From positions 88,916,662 through 88,980,661 of the forward strand of contig NC_086027.1 of NCBI RefSeq assembly GCF_036323735.1: DNA of 64,000 nucleotides, given 5' to 3'. This DNA is from Rattus norvegicus. Lineage: Eukaryota > Chordata > Mammalia > Rodentia > Muridae. Shown piece by piece: positions 54,382-64,000 of the stretch. The position numbers were made by a program, and so were the translations under genes. The notes under the pieces are model-generated. The model was not told the DNA's origin and did not search any database. It saw nothing but the letters and a program-made list of their open reading frames with translations. The stretch's first letter is position 1; every line of letters begins with the position of its first letter.

Positions 54382-54654
54382 AAGAATCTCATCCTAGGTA
54401 GTTGTAGGTTATACCGACAGTGAAAATGAACCAGCACATTGTATAAGTAAATATGATATGAAAATACAAGTGAGATTGTATGGGGGTATTAATGGGAACT
54501 AGTGGGAATGGCAAGCATATGGAGATAGGAGAGGATGGGTATGATCAAAGTACATATATACTTGTATGACTGTGTCTTTATGAAACTCATCACCACGCGT
54601 AATGAATATGCACGTAGAAAATGTATATGGAATAGAGAGACAAACAAAGAACAA

Positions 54655-54905
54655 AAGCCAGTGAGGTGACTCGGTGGGTAAAGGCAATTCCTGGTAAGTT
54701 AGATGCTTCTGAATTTGATACCCAGAACCCAGGAAGGAAGAAAATGACTCCCTGAAATTATTCCCTGATCTCTACATATCCATAATAATGGCATATATGC
54801 ATGTGTGTGAGCACACCCACTCTCCCTCCCTCCCTCTTCCTTTCTCTGTCTATGAATCTAATATGATAAATGAGTAATAAGTAAATAAAGCTTTGAAAAT
54901 TAAAA
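54655..54905 (+). mobile_element. B4-family SINE (B4A-like)
   Basis: 'aaagccagtgaggtgactcg', 'gtgggtaaaggcaattcctg' and 'gaatttgatacccagaaccc' are followed by a TGTGTG/CTCCC stretch and an AATAAAGC-type tail. Diverged. Confidence 0.6.
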
Positions 54906-54909
54906 AAGA

Positions 54910-55300
54910 GAATTCTACTTCCCCTTGCCACATAGATTAATTTCAAATTCCAATGAGATTCATCTTGAAGCCCAGCTATGTCTATGCCAGCAATCTCCCG
55001 GGCCTCCAGATTCATTGGGTCCTTCCGAACCAGCCCAATATGCTCTCCACTCGGTTCTGCTTGCCTGGCTCCTTGGCCACTCCAGTGGATTTCCTCTCCT
55101 ATAAAATGCTCTGTCTTTAAAACACCAAATTTTTGACACCAACACCATCTCCAGATTTCTGCCTCTTAGTCTTCTGTCTTTCTGCAGCCAATTTAAGGCC
55201 AAAGACTTATTGCTTTACCCATTTCCCTGCCACACTGGTCTCCCACATCACTTCCATTCTGCCATTCTCCCACCAAATACTTCCAGCCCTAGATTGAAGT
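54910..55300. other. No recognised feature
   Basis: Nothing recognised. Confidence 0.3.
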
Positions 55301-55318
55301 CACACATCCATGTTTCTT

Positions 55319-55432
55319 TTTTTTTTTTTCTTTTTTTTTTTTTCTTTTTTTTTTTTTCAGAGCTGGGGACCGAACCCAGGGCCTTGCGCTTCCTAGGCAA
55401 TCGATCTACCACTGAGCTAAATCCCCAACCCC
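55319..55432 (-). mobile_element. ID SINE, antisense, with interrupted long T-tail
   Basis: Poly-T tail broken by single C residues (roughly T10-C-T13-C-T13), then 'agagctggggaccgaaccca', 'gggccttgcgcttcctaggc' and 'accactgagctaaatcccca'. The 16-bp duplication cacatccatgtttctt (55303-55318) and cacatccacgtttctt (55433-55448) differ at one base. Confidence 0.96.
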
Positions 55433-55449
55433 CACATCCACGTTTCTTA

Positions 55450-56258
55450 ACATGGGCTCAAGGTATATAGAAAAGCACATGGCTATGAACCCTGGTGCTA
55501 AGAGTTGGCTGTGGCTTCCAGCTTTAGACAGGCTGCACTCCCATCCTCCTGTTTCCTTGGTCACCTCTCTCTGGTTTGTACCCGTTAAACTATCCTGGAA
55601 GCTTTAGAGACACAACCTCCCTTTACTGTCCACTGCTGTCTCCTCCAAAGGGCTCACTGTCTTTGTGACAGAGAAACAAATACCATCCTTAATTACAGCT
55701 TGCAACTTTCTGACATCAAACTTACTATGACTCCATACATCCTGCCCATGGGGAAGTGCTCTGGGCTGAGAACTCCATTATCCTCTGTCTTCCCCGTCCC
55801 TATCAACTGATAGACACCCCAGTCTTCAACCATTTTTTCTCTTCACTCCCTCTCCTTTCCCCTCTCTCTCCTGCTCCTCACTCCTTTGGGATAGTAATAG
55901 GGTTTCTTGTGTCTTCTCTCTCTCCCTCTAGCTTGTTCTCTACTGCTCTTCAAACATTTGTTTCTAAAATTTGTTGTCTACCTGTACTTCTTCTATCGAT
56001 CCCCCTCTTACGACCTCTGCCTATTCCCACCATGCCAAACTGCCTGTTACCATGGGCATCTGGAATCAGCTTTGTTGTTCGCTCCTAGAAGGACTTTCCC
56101 CTGTATCCCTACAGTGTTCTCTTTAAGTTTCTAGACCAACATACTCCTTTGCATTTCTCTCTTTCCCTCTCTGCCTTTTTCAACTCGCACAAAGATGGCT
56201 CTGTCTCAGATGATTCATGTAATATCACCATGGTCCACGGATGACCAGAGCCCTCTTT
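55450..56258. other. No recognised feature
   Basis: Pyrimidine-rich at 55840-55930, which produces a Ser/Leu/Pro-rich frame on the plus strand. No gene is supported. Confidence 0.3.
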
Positions 56259-56261
56259 TTA

Positions 56262-56476
56262 AAAGAATTTGTATTTCATATGTATGTGTGACTTGAGGAC
56301 ATGTATGTCTGTGAACCATTTGTAGGCCTCTTGCCTGTGGAGATGAGAGAGACCAGATACTCCAGAACTGGAGTTACAGATGGTTGTGAGCTGCCATGTG
56401 GATGCTGGCAATTGAATCTGTGGCCTCTAAAAGAGCAACCACTGCTCTTAACAACTGAGCCATCTCGCCGGCTCCT
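56262..56476 (-). mobile_element. B3 SINE, antisense
   Basis: 'tttgtatttcatatgtatgt', 'ggagttacagatggttgtga', 'gctgccatgtggatgctggc' and 'aactgagccatctcgccggc' reverse a B3. Confidence 0.88.
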
Positions 56477-56497
56477 CTGAGCCTTCTTATTCTAGAG

Positions 56498-56691
56498 CTG
56501 TGGTTCTCAATCTTCCCAGTGCTGCAGCCCTTTACTACAGTTCCTCATGACATGGTGCCCCCCAACCATAAAGACATCCTCATTTCTACTTTATACTTGT
56601 AATTTTGCCATGGTTACAAATCATAATGTAAATATTTTTTGGAGACATAAGTTTGCTAAAGGGGTTGTGACACACAGGTTGAGAAATACTG
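56498..56691 (+). mobile_element. URR1 hAT-Charlie element
   Basis: From 'ctgtggttctcaatcttccc' through 'caaccataaagacatcctca' and 'catggttacaaatcataatg' to 'acaggttgagaaatactg'. Third URR1 in the window, more diverged and without a clear 8-bp duplication. Confidence 0.85.
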
Positions 56692-56893
56692 GTCTATACA
56701 CCTATATACCTTGACCTAGACCAACCTCAGATATCTATGACTTAAATCATCAAGCTAATGAGGCTCACAAAAGCATAGCTATCATGCTAATCTGTGTCTT
56801 AAGCTTCATATCTACCTAGCCAACTCCCTTCCTGATACCAACCACTCAAATCCAGTCTGAAAATCATCTGTGTAGTGTCGTTTGGCCTAATGC

Positions 56894-57430
56894 TGTTTGG
56901 ATTCTAATGGTTAATTTTGGTCCCCAAAACTGCTTATGTAGCTTCTGAGAACCTGCCCCCAGTTGGTTCTGATTGGTAAATAAAAATGCCAACAGCCAAC
57001 AGCTGGTAAGGACAGACAGAGGTGGGGTTTAGAACTTCCCAGACTTGGGACCAGAGGAGAGGAGGAAGGAGGAGAGATCTGCCATGCAGGGAGAGCATGA
57101 AGGAGAGGAGAGAAGCCATGCCTGAGAAAGGTGGAGGGCAGGAGACATAGCCAGCATGCAAAGGAGCCTGGGAGAGTGCAGTCCAGAGGGCTGCCCAACT
57201 GGGCCCAGGGCAGCCACGGTAAAATATAGAAGTCACTAGTAACTCGGATTATCGGCGGGAGGTAAATTAACCACACAGAGGTAGGCAGTGGCCCAGCTAT
57301 TGTGCTATTTATTGTGCTATTTAAGGTACATCCAAATAAAAAGGCTGTGTGTGTGTGTTTCATTTGCAAACATAAACCATTGGCGCAGGTAACAGTCAAT
57401 TGACTCCGGGATTTATTAATTAAATATTTA
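56894..57430 (+). mobile_element. ERV-type solo LTR (RMER/MYSERV-like, name uncertain)
   Basis: 'tgtttggattctaatggtta', 'attttggtccccaaaactgc', 'tgattggtaaataaaaatgc', 'gcccagggcagccacggtaa' and 'ttgtgctatttaaggtacat' recall a common rodent ERV LTR. It covers about 500 bp. The 162-codon minus-strand frame at 56911-57399 is only this LTR read backwards. Confidence 0.6.
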
Positions 57431-57434
57431 ATTC

Positions 57435-57995
57435 AACACATCTATATCACTGAATCCATCTTACCCTTCACAGCAACTCTGTTCTTCTGCTCTGTTGCCC
57501 TGATGACCACTGTTGCTACCCAAGCAAGAGCTTCCCCTGCCTCTTTTACAAGCTGTGGATATGGCAGTCACTATTGACTCTGCCTCCTGACAGTCCCCTC
57601 CTCATCCACTGCCACTAGCCTTAAAGCTTAGTGTGCGTCGTCTGAATTTTCCCCATTTCCCTTTCACCCCCACCAGTCCAGCTCTGCTCCTTGGGGTGCT
57701 TTAACCATCCTATAATGTCTTCCTGCTCCTCTCAAGATAAAGCAGAGTCCCGGATTAGCCTGCCTTGCCCTTCATCATCTGCAGTAAGAAGTTACTATAG
57801 CTGAGGCTTCATCCCTTTCTCCCTTTGAACTCTTCCGTCCCCTTAAGCACAACTTGCTCCTTTCCCATTGCTTTCATTCATCTATCATCCATGCTGTCTA
57901 GAAGGGCTTCCTTAGAGCCCTTTTCCTGGAAACTCTAATCTCTGTCACCTCCAAGTAGAGACATTGACTCTTCATGAAGGTCTTCTCAATGTCAC
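57435..57995. other. No recognised feature
   Basis: Pyrimidine-leaning, single-copy in appearance. Confidence 0.3.
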
Positions 57996-58004
57996 TGTAT
58001 TTGC

Positions 58005-58185
58005 ATCAGGCAGCCTTACATGCCGACTTTGCCACTGATCAGCTGTGGGACTTTAGACAAATCACTTGATGTGTCTCGGCCTCGGATTGCTCACCTGTGA
58101 GAGAAGATAGTGAGTGCTGACATCCCAGGATTGTCATGAAGCTGAAAGGACAGCAGCACCTGGTATATGAGAATGTCACATACAT
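58005..58185 (+). repeat. MIR SINE, well preserved
   Basis: 'ttgccactgatcagctgtgg', 'gactttagacaaatcacttg', 'tctcggcctcggattgctca' and 'cacctggtatatgagaatgt' track the MIR consensus from core to right end. Confidence 0.8.
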
Positions 58186-58189
58186 CATG

Positions 58190-58660
58190 TGTCACCGTCA
58201 CAAATACTGAGCTTTGCTTTTACAGACCTTGGTACTTGCCAGTTTGTTGTGTGTGTGTTGTATGTCTGCCTTCTCTGCATCTACCCCTGGACTCTGCCAA
58301 GGTCTCATAAATATCTTCACCATACATAGTGTCTCTAGAACTTAACACTTTGCCTCCAGCATAGTAAGTTCTTGTACAACCAGAACTTGTTAAACAGGTA
58401 AAACTCAGCACTTAACAAAATACAATGGATTTTGTTGCACAGAGAACTGAATGGAAATTAACTTGTATAGAAGCTACCATTTAGTTACCCCATGATGCAG
58501 TATTAAAAAAAAATTCAAGCCTGGGGCATGTTACTTAGTGGTTACACAAGCTGAGTATGTTCAAACCCCTAAATTCCTAAATACAGAAAAGAAAACTTGA
58601 AGTGAATATCTTTTTCTTTTTTTCCATACAGATGGATATTTCTGCAATCTTTCTAAGCTA
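58190..58660. other. No recognised feature
   Basis: Nothing recognised. Confidence 0.3.
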
Positions 58661-58665
58661 GAGGG

Positions 58666-58668
<3 letters not shown>

Positions 58669-58715
<47 letters not shown>
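58669..58715. repeat. (GA)n microsatellite
   Basis: A pure GA run of about 23 units. Confidence 0.97.
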
Positions 58716-58718
<3 letters not shown>

Positions 58719-58719
58719 T

Positions 58720-59765
58720 CAATCTTTAGATCATATGGAAGAAAATTCTTGTCAATCTAGAAATGCAATGTGGTTGGTTGAAACAAGTAATTTCCAAAAG
58801 AAACATAATTCTGAGTGATGGGGACAAATCCCTGGAGGGAGGAAATAAATCTTCTCTTGCTAAAAAGACAGATGGAAATGCATTTATTGGAAATATGATC
58901 ACTGGGAGCTCATCTTTCTAAGAAATTGAGCACAAATTTAAAACAATGTTTTCCCAAGTTCGGAAAACATCAGCAGCTGTGATGAACAGGGAGAACATCC
59001 CTGACACATTTGCAAGTTTCAACCTGAAAAACATGAGAAAATGCACCAGAGAAAACTCGACCATTGAGGGGCAGGCTTGTACTTGTGAAGGTAAAGAACA
59101 CCGTGTCTCACTGACAGGTGGCTTTCACAACGGAGAGAATCTCTCCAAGATGGGGAAAATGGGAGTGTAGAGTCAGACGAGATAGAAATGAAGAAACTCT
59201 CAAGGAGCACCAGACTTACTGAAGAGTGAAAAGTCGTTTCCAATTAACTGTGTTTTAAAACCTCCTTAATCCACTGACAAACCACCAAAGCTAAACTGCT
59301 ACTTCAAAGTAGCCAATACCCTGAGCCACACCTGCTAAGCACAGCATAACCCAGGTACCCAGTGAGTGCAGATATGAGAAAATGTGTCGTTGGGGTGAGT
59401 CAGGTGTAGGGATGGAGAATGGAAACCCAAGAATAAATACAAAGAAGAAGGGGTAATAAAGTCTGTGAATATGGGTTAGAGATGCAATTTTGAAGAAAGA
59501 AAGTCTGCAAATAAATTGCTTATTTCTGGATAAATAATATTGCATACTTCCACTTATATGAAATGCCTTAAAGGAGTGAATTCATGAAGACAGAGCAGAG
59601 CACCATTTGCCCAGCACTGGTAGGGAAAAGGAATAATGAACTCAACTTAGTGGGGATAGAGTCTTGGGTTGGGATGATGACAAGAAGTTTTATGGATGAT
59701 ATCACTTAGCAAGAGAGCTAATGGCCTTTTGACGCACTCAGGCAGCAAGCTTCTAGAAGTTTCTA
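58720..59765. other. About 1 kb without recognised features
   Basis: The 74-codon plus-strand frame at 58946-59170 is moderately polar but has no start context or splice-site support; I do not call it. Confidence 0.3.
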
Positions 59766-59767
59766 CA

Positions 59768-59845
59768 TTACAAAGCACTTGCATGTATGTTCTTACATTT
59801 GATTCTCATAATACAAATCATACATGTCGGTGCTGTTCATAGGCT
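59768..59845 (+). repeat. MIR SINE fragment
   Basis: 'tacaaagcacttgcatgtat' and 'ttgattctcataatacaaat' resemble the MIR right half. Confidence 0.5.
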
Positions 59846-59889
59846 AAATCAGCCTATGAACTAGTTAGAATAGAAACTATTTCTCAGGT

Positions 59890-61383
59890 ATTCACTCATA
59901 AAAGAAGGCATGTGCTTCCCACATACTAAGCAGTAGTTTGAATACTACCCTCATAGAAGTGAACTAGAAATGATGACTCCCTTCTTGATGTTAATATCCC
60001 ATCATGGATCATATTTCTGATGACCTGGCCTCTGTCCATCTGTCCATCCATATGCCATGAGATCTTTCCTTTTACTGAACCTACATGCAGCCTCAGGCAA
60101 TGTGCTATGTGTCCTGCAAAGAAGTATTGTACTATACTCTGTCTTTTCCATTGAACACACATTTCCTCCCCTTAGTATCTGGCTCCCTTCTGTGTCAGCA
60201 GGACTCCTCAACACTTCTCCGTAAGAAAATGTCTCCATGGTCCCCTGGATTTAGCACTAGAGACACTCAGGCCCTTTGCCCTATGGCAGGGTTATCTGTG
60301 GAGTGGTTAACTTGTGATTATGATCCTTCCAGTGGTCGCTGTTATCTTAGGTATTCAGCACTTGCCTCTTCCACACTGACCTTCATTGTCACCCCTTTAT
60401 GACAATTCTGTACATCAGCGTGACTCCACACAGCATCTAAGGCAAAGGTCAGATCTTTGCCTCAGGACCAACTCCATTCATGACATTCCACCCTCTGAGT
60501 ATAACCATCAATTCAGAGGAGAGAATCTAGTCTACATTGGTCCAACTGGAATCTAGTCCAGAAACTCCATTGGGCCATTTTAAACTGATTATAGAGCCAG
60601 GCGCAAGGTAGAAAATCAGAGAACTTGGTAGGCTATGTAAAGGCCAGACCACTTAGTTACAAAAGCCAGAGCATTCATCATCCATCCCTATTGTCCTAAC
60701 ATTGATCCCAAGAAAGTTTACATCCTAAAAGTTTTTACTTCATTCTAAGACGAACAATGGCCATACGGGAGCTATAACATGCCAACTTCTACAGCATAGC
60801 ATAGTCTAGCCTTTTGTACTCTTTATTCAAACATTTTTAGGACTAGAAATGACAATAGAATTTTCTAGAAAACAATTCCTCATTTTGTCTGCAAAAAAAG
60901 TAGAGTGTCATAGATACAAAACAATCAAGAAGTGGTGGAAACCTAGTGTTCTGGAGTAGTGACGATATGCACAAATCCAAGGGAGGCCACAAGAATGAGG
61001 GATGTGAGCTGGGTCTCTACCTAACAGGTGTTGAGACTCCTGAATCATCCTGAGGCAACAGAGTTATTTCCATATTCCTTATTGGATTTCCTTTCACCAA
61101 AAAACTTCACAGTATTCCCCAAATTTGATTCAACTTCCAAAGTAACTAATTATATAGTAGAGTCTCCCGGTTAAACATCATTTCAGAATAGGAGCAAATA
61201 AGGACATGTTTCCTGCTGAATGCCAGAGACACTTATTTTAAGTTCTGGAGATTCACAAGAACCAAACGTGAAAGTTCAGATGTCCTGGAAATTGGGGAGT
61301 TGTACGTGAAGCATCTGAAAGAAAGAATGTCTCTCTGTCTGTTCTAAGCATGAAGTAATAAACTAGTCAGTTGCTTAGAGACC
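59890..61383. other. About 1.5 kb without recognised features
   Basis: Single-copy-looking sequence. The 105-codon plus-strand frame at 60085-60402 lacks coding signals. Confidence 0.35.
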
Positions 61384-61387
61384 AAAA

Positions 61388-61525
61388 TGTGTGTGTGGAG
61401 GTCAGAGGACAACTGCGTGGGAGATGCTTCTCACCTTCCACAATGTGAATCCTAGAGTTTGAACTCAGGTCCTCAGGCTTGACACAACCACTTTTACCAG
61501 CAGAGACATCTCTCACACTGGGTCA
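61388..61525 (-). mobile_element. B4-family SINE (B4A-like), antisense
   Basis: 'gtgtgtggaggtcagaggac', 'aactgcgtgggagatgcttc', 'tttgaactcaggtcctcagg' and 'ttttaccagcagagacatct' reverse the same SINE type as 25770-25975. Confidence 0.75.
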
Positions 61526-61529
61526 GTTT

Positions 61530-61950
61530 TTAAATTCTTTTCTCTGTTCAGACAAGGAATCCACAAAAGGAAACTGGATTCCCCAATAATATATCTGACA
61601 ACGGGTTTTGGGGGTCCCTTCCCAGCTTTCTGAAGCTTTCCCTTTTGTGCACTAAATATGCCCTGCATTTTACTCAAAGGAAAAAGAGAAGAATTTAGGA
61701 ATTATTTGTGATGGAATACATATAATTCATGTTTTATTAACTTAAGTCACAATTGCAACCTATTGTTATTGTGTATACTAGGCATTAGGGGAATAGGTTC
61801 TGATCACTTCCTAAGGACAGACACCATGAGATATTTGCTTTGACCACAATTCACCTCCTTCGCATTTATGACCCCACAGACTGCCACCACCCTACCCATC
61901 CCCTATGTCCCACCTTTGGGCGCCATCATTTGTCAGACAGACCTTAAGAG
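61530..61950. other. No recognised feature
   Basis: Nothing recognised. Confidence 0.3.
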
Positions 61951-61957
61951 ATAATAG

Positions 61958-62105
61958 ACAAATCCTAGCTGTGTCTTGGACAAACAACTGTGCCTCGATC
62001 TTCTCATCTGTTAACAGGGGTGATAGTGACTCCAGGACTTGTTATAAAGATTAAATAATATTAGTGGTTTGAAAATCATAGTACAGTGCATAATATATGC
62101 AACCG
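61958..62105 (+). repeat. MIR SINE
   Basis: 'cctagctgtgtcttggacaa', 'cctcgatcttctcatctgtt' and 'gttataaagattaaataata' match the MIR core and right half. Confidence 0.75.
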
Positions 62106-62109
62106 TAGC

Positions 62110-62795
62110 TAAAATATAACCATGTGCATTTTTAAGTGTTATGTCCTTTCAGGCTGATCAACAACCTTAATACAGGAAGATGCCAGTATCACCTTCATTG
62201 CACTAAGGTCACAACAGCTACTAAGTGTGAAAGCTTAGCTGCCACATCATTTGCCAAAAGGGACAGTATATGGCAGCCATCATGGTTGGGTAAACATTTG
62301 GCTGTGTTTAGCATTAATAGGATGGCTGTAACGGGTGGTTTTCAGATTTTCTTTAGAAGTCATTCTGGGTGCTGAACTTGATTTGTGCTTAAATTGAACA
62401 GTGGTAGAATGTTGGAAAATGAAGCTAAGAGTATTACAAAGCTAACATTCCCAACGCCATTGCACCTGCCCTTTCTTGGGTCTGTAGAAAGAGCTCCTGA
62501 CACTGTTGCCAGAGCCTCCATCAGTACCCTGTGTGGACCCATGGTACCTCACAAGCCAGCCTGTTCTTAAGTGGAACATTTCCTATTCTTTCTATCTCTT
62601 TTCTCAGTGTGCTTTCCACAACACTTTGGGCTTTATTCCATTTCTAAGGCTCCCTCCCAGTCACATGGTGTCACATGGTCTGCATGCAGACCTAACTTAA
62701 ACAGCATGTTTTTTCTCCTCTATCTTTCTCCTCTGGACAGTTGCTGAGATTTATAGCTTGCCTGGCCTGAGGGGCTGCTGTTGCTTTTGCTGTGG
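62110..62795. other. No recognised feature
   Basis: Nothing recognised. Confidence 0.3.
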
Positions 62796-62801
62796 CGGCG
62801 G

Positions 62802-62881
62802 CTTCTTCTTCTTCTTCTTCTTCTTCTTCTTCTTCTTCTTCTTCTTCTTCTTCTTCTTCTTCTTCTTCTTCTTCTTCTTCT
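62802..62881. repeat. (CTT)n = (GAA)n trinucleotide repeat
   Basis: About 26 uninterrupted CTT units, preceded by GGCGGCGG. All six frames encode homopolymers (Leu, Phe, Ser; Glu, Lys, Arg), so the frames listed there are artefacts. Confidence 0.98.
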
Positions 62882-62985
62882 CCTCCTCCTCCTCCTCCTC
62901 CTCCTCCTCTTCCTTTTTCTTCTCCCCCTCCCCTTCTCCTCCTTCTCCTCCTCTTACTTTTCCTCCTCTTCTTCCTTCTCTCCAA
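62882..62985. repeat. (CTC)n and CCTTCT-rich continuation
   Basis: The CTT array changes to about nine CTC units and then to irregular pyrimidine-rich sequence. Together with the CTT array this is about 180 bp of nearly pure pyrimidine. Confidence 0.95.
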
Positions 62986-62989
62986 GAAA

Positions 62990-63320
62990 TTTGTCTTTGA
63001 GTCTCCATTTGAGTCTGTTCTTAAATTCTTATATTAGCAAGACTAAGAACCACAACAGGAGACCTAAATTACCCCAGTGACATGTTACAATACTGGCAAA
63101 ATGCTCCAAAATCTCCAATGACAATATTACTAAGTCTGAGTGAACAAGTGTGTATATATAGATGGGTGACATGCATGGTGAAGGTCATTCATGGGAAGGA
63201 GTAGCATCAGAGTCTTGGGTTTTTCTACTATAAGTTCACACAAATCAGATATTTCTTATCTGTCACATAAGTGCCTATATATACTCTTAGTTGCAGTATT
63301 TGATTAGCTTCTCACAATGA
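62990..63320. other. AT-rich, no recognised feature
   Basis: Nothing recognised. Confidence 0.3.
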
Positions 63321-63324
63321 GCTC

Positions 63325-63582
63325 TATTTTTTTCATCTTTATTAAATTGGGTATTTCTTATTTATATTTCAAATGTTATTCCCTTTCCTGGTTTCCAGGC
63401 CAACGTCCCCTAACCCCTCCCCTTCTACATGGGTGTTCCCCTCCCCATCCTCCCGCCCATTACCACCCTCCCCCCAAGAATCCCGTTCACTGGGGGTCCA
63501 GCCTTGGCAGGACCAAGGGCTTCCCCTTCCACTGGTGCCCTTACTAGGCTATTCATTGCTACCTATGAGGTTGGAGCCCAGG
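63325..63582 (-). mobile_element. L1 (rat type) 3' UTR, antisense, heavily 5'-truncated
   Basis: 'tgggtatttcttatttatat', 'ttcaaatgttattccctttc', 'cccattaccaccctcccccc' and 'tattcattgctacctatgag' are the reverse of the 3' UTR of the L1 at 52106-53798 (compare 53555-53790). Only about 260 bp of the 3' end was copied. The tail is short. Confidence 0.9.
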
Positions 63583-63589
63583 CTTTGTG

Positions 63590-63920
63590 TCTCCCCAGAC
63601 TTGCTGGTCTAATGAACCTGGGGTACTAACTACTTAGCATGGGCAAGTTTAAAACCTCCCTAGTTTCTTAGTATGCTATCAAGTTGAAAAACCTCTGACT
63701 AAATCAGCTCTAAGGCCCACTCCCATAATAACATCACACCTTCCCATGTGCTTGAGGGACTGTCCTGACAGGAATGATGCTATTTTAAAGAAATACCTGT
63801 GCCCTTCCTTTGGCTCTCAGACTAATGACACAGTGGATTCCAAGAAACTTGAATTTCTTCAGGAATCTCATGCTTCAGAGATGGTAAAGCTGGGACCTGA
63901 GGGCAGAGGGCAGTGGGGGT
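63590..63920. other. No recognised feature
   Basis: Nothing recognised. Confidence 0.3.
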
Positions 63921-63926
63921 AGGACT

Positions 63927-63958
63927 GGGACTGGGGCTGGGGCTGGGGGACGGGAGGG
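63927..63958 (+). other. G-quadruplex-type motif
   Basis: Six G runs of three to five bases are separated by loops of one to two bases (GGGACTGGGGCTGGGG, CTGGGGGACGGGAGGG). This is well beyond the usual four-run definition. Confidence 0.8.
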
Positions 63959-64000
63959 AGTGTGGGTAGGAAGCATTTCACTTTCAGAAAGAGATTTTAC

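Larger units (their letters stand above)
52012..54438 (-). mobile_element. MaLR-type LTR, antisense, split by L1, ID and B2
   Basis: The left piece (52012-52105) reads 'ttctgttgctgtgatcaaat' and 'gcagcttatggaagaaagga'. The middle (53809-54085) contains 'taccacccacaatggactag'. The last piece (54398-54438) ends 'gaaaatgaaccagcaca'. Without the inserts and duplications about 410 bp remain, the usual length of this LTR. Confidence 0.8.

Noticed and set aside
56911..57399. 162-codon open frame on the minus strand
   Set aside because: Lies wholly inside an ERV-type LTR read backwards.
58946..59170. 74-codon plus-strand frame with polar residues
   Set aside because: Too short, no splice or start context, no recognisable motif.
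62692..63080. Poly-Glu, poly-Lys, poly-Leu, poly-Phe and poly-Ser frames
   Set aside because: Translations of the CTT/CTC repeat in different frames.

Overview
This window looks like non-coding nuclear DNA from a rodent, almost certainly rat (Rattus). Young ID (BC1-derived) SINEs recur with A-tails and direct repeats. B1, B2, B3 and B4-family SINEs, URR1 hAT elements and rodent MaLR-type LTRs are all present. The L1 3' ends at 53.0-53.8 kb and 63.3-63.6 kb carry the G-rich 3' UTR typical of rat L1. There are no operons, ribosome binding sites, CRISPR arrays or prokaryotic signatures. Nearly all open frames fall in repeats, microsatellites or chance runs.

Layout. 0-8 kb: an old MIR, an ID element, an RSINE1-type SINE with a CA tail, several MaLR LTRs in both orientations and a URR1 element with perfect 8-bp duplications. 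8-20 kb: B2, B1, B4 and B3 copies, a 240-bp polypyrimidine block (16.4 kb) and a long CA repeat (18.7 kb), separated by apparently single-copy DNA. 20-30 kb: a mid-repetitive element after a GT repeat, a second URR1, a 5'-truncated L1 (24.5-25.6 kb), an antisense ID beside a B3, an L1 3' UTR fragment, and a cluster of MaLR LTRs including one LTR inserted in another. 30-47 kb: mostly unique AT-rich DNA with scattered LTRs, B3 copies and microsatellites. 47.1-47.8 kb: the only convincing piece of cellular coding sequence, a minus-strand 486-bp frame with good splice signals. 51.4-55.5 kb: a dense nest in which one antisense LTR is broken by a rat L1 (itself carrying an ID), a second ID and a B2. 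55.5-64 kb: B3/B4 SINEs, another URR1, an ERV-type LTR, MIRs, a pure TTC repeat, an antisense L1 3' end and a G-quadruplex-type run at the right edge.

Interpretation. The window is most simply a large intron or an intron plus intergenic DNA of a gene read on the minus strand, with one internal exon at 47.28-47.76 kb. I could not identify the protein. I found no new biological system. The items most worth checking are that exon, the nested insertions with readable target-site duplications, the triplex- and G4-prone tracts, and a few single-copy AT-rich blocks that could be conserved regulatory elements. Repeat family names come from memory of consensus sequences and were not checked against a library.
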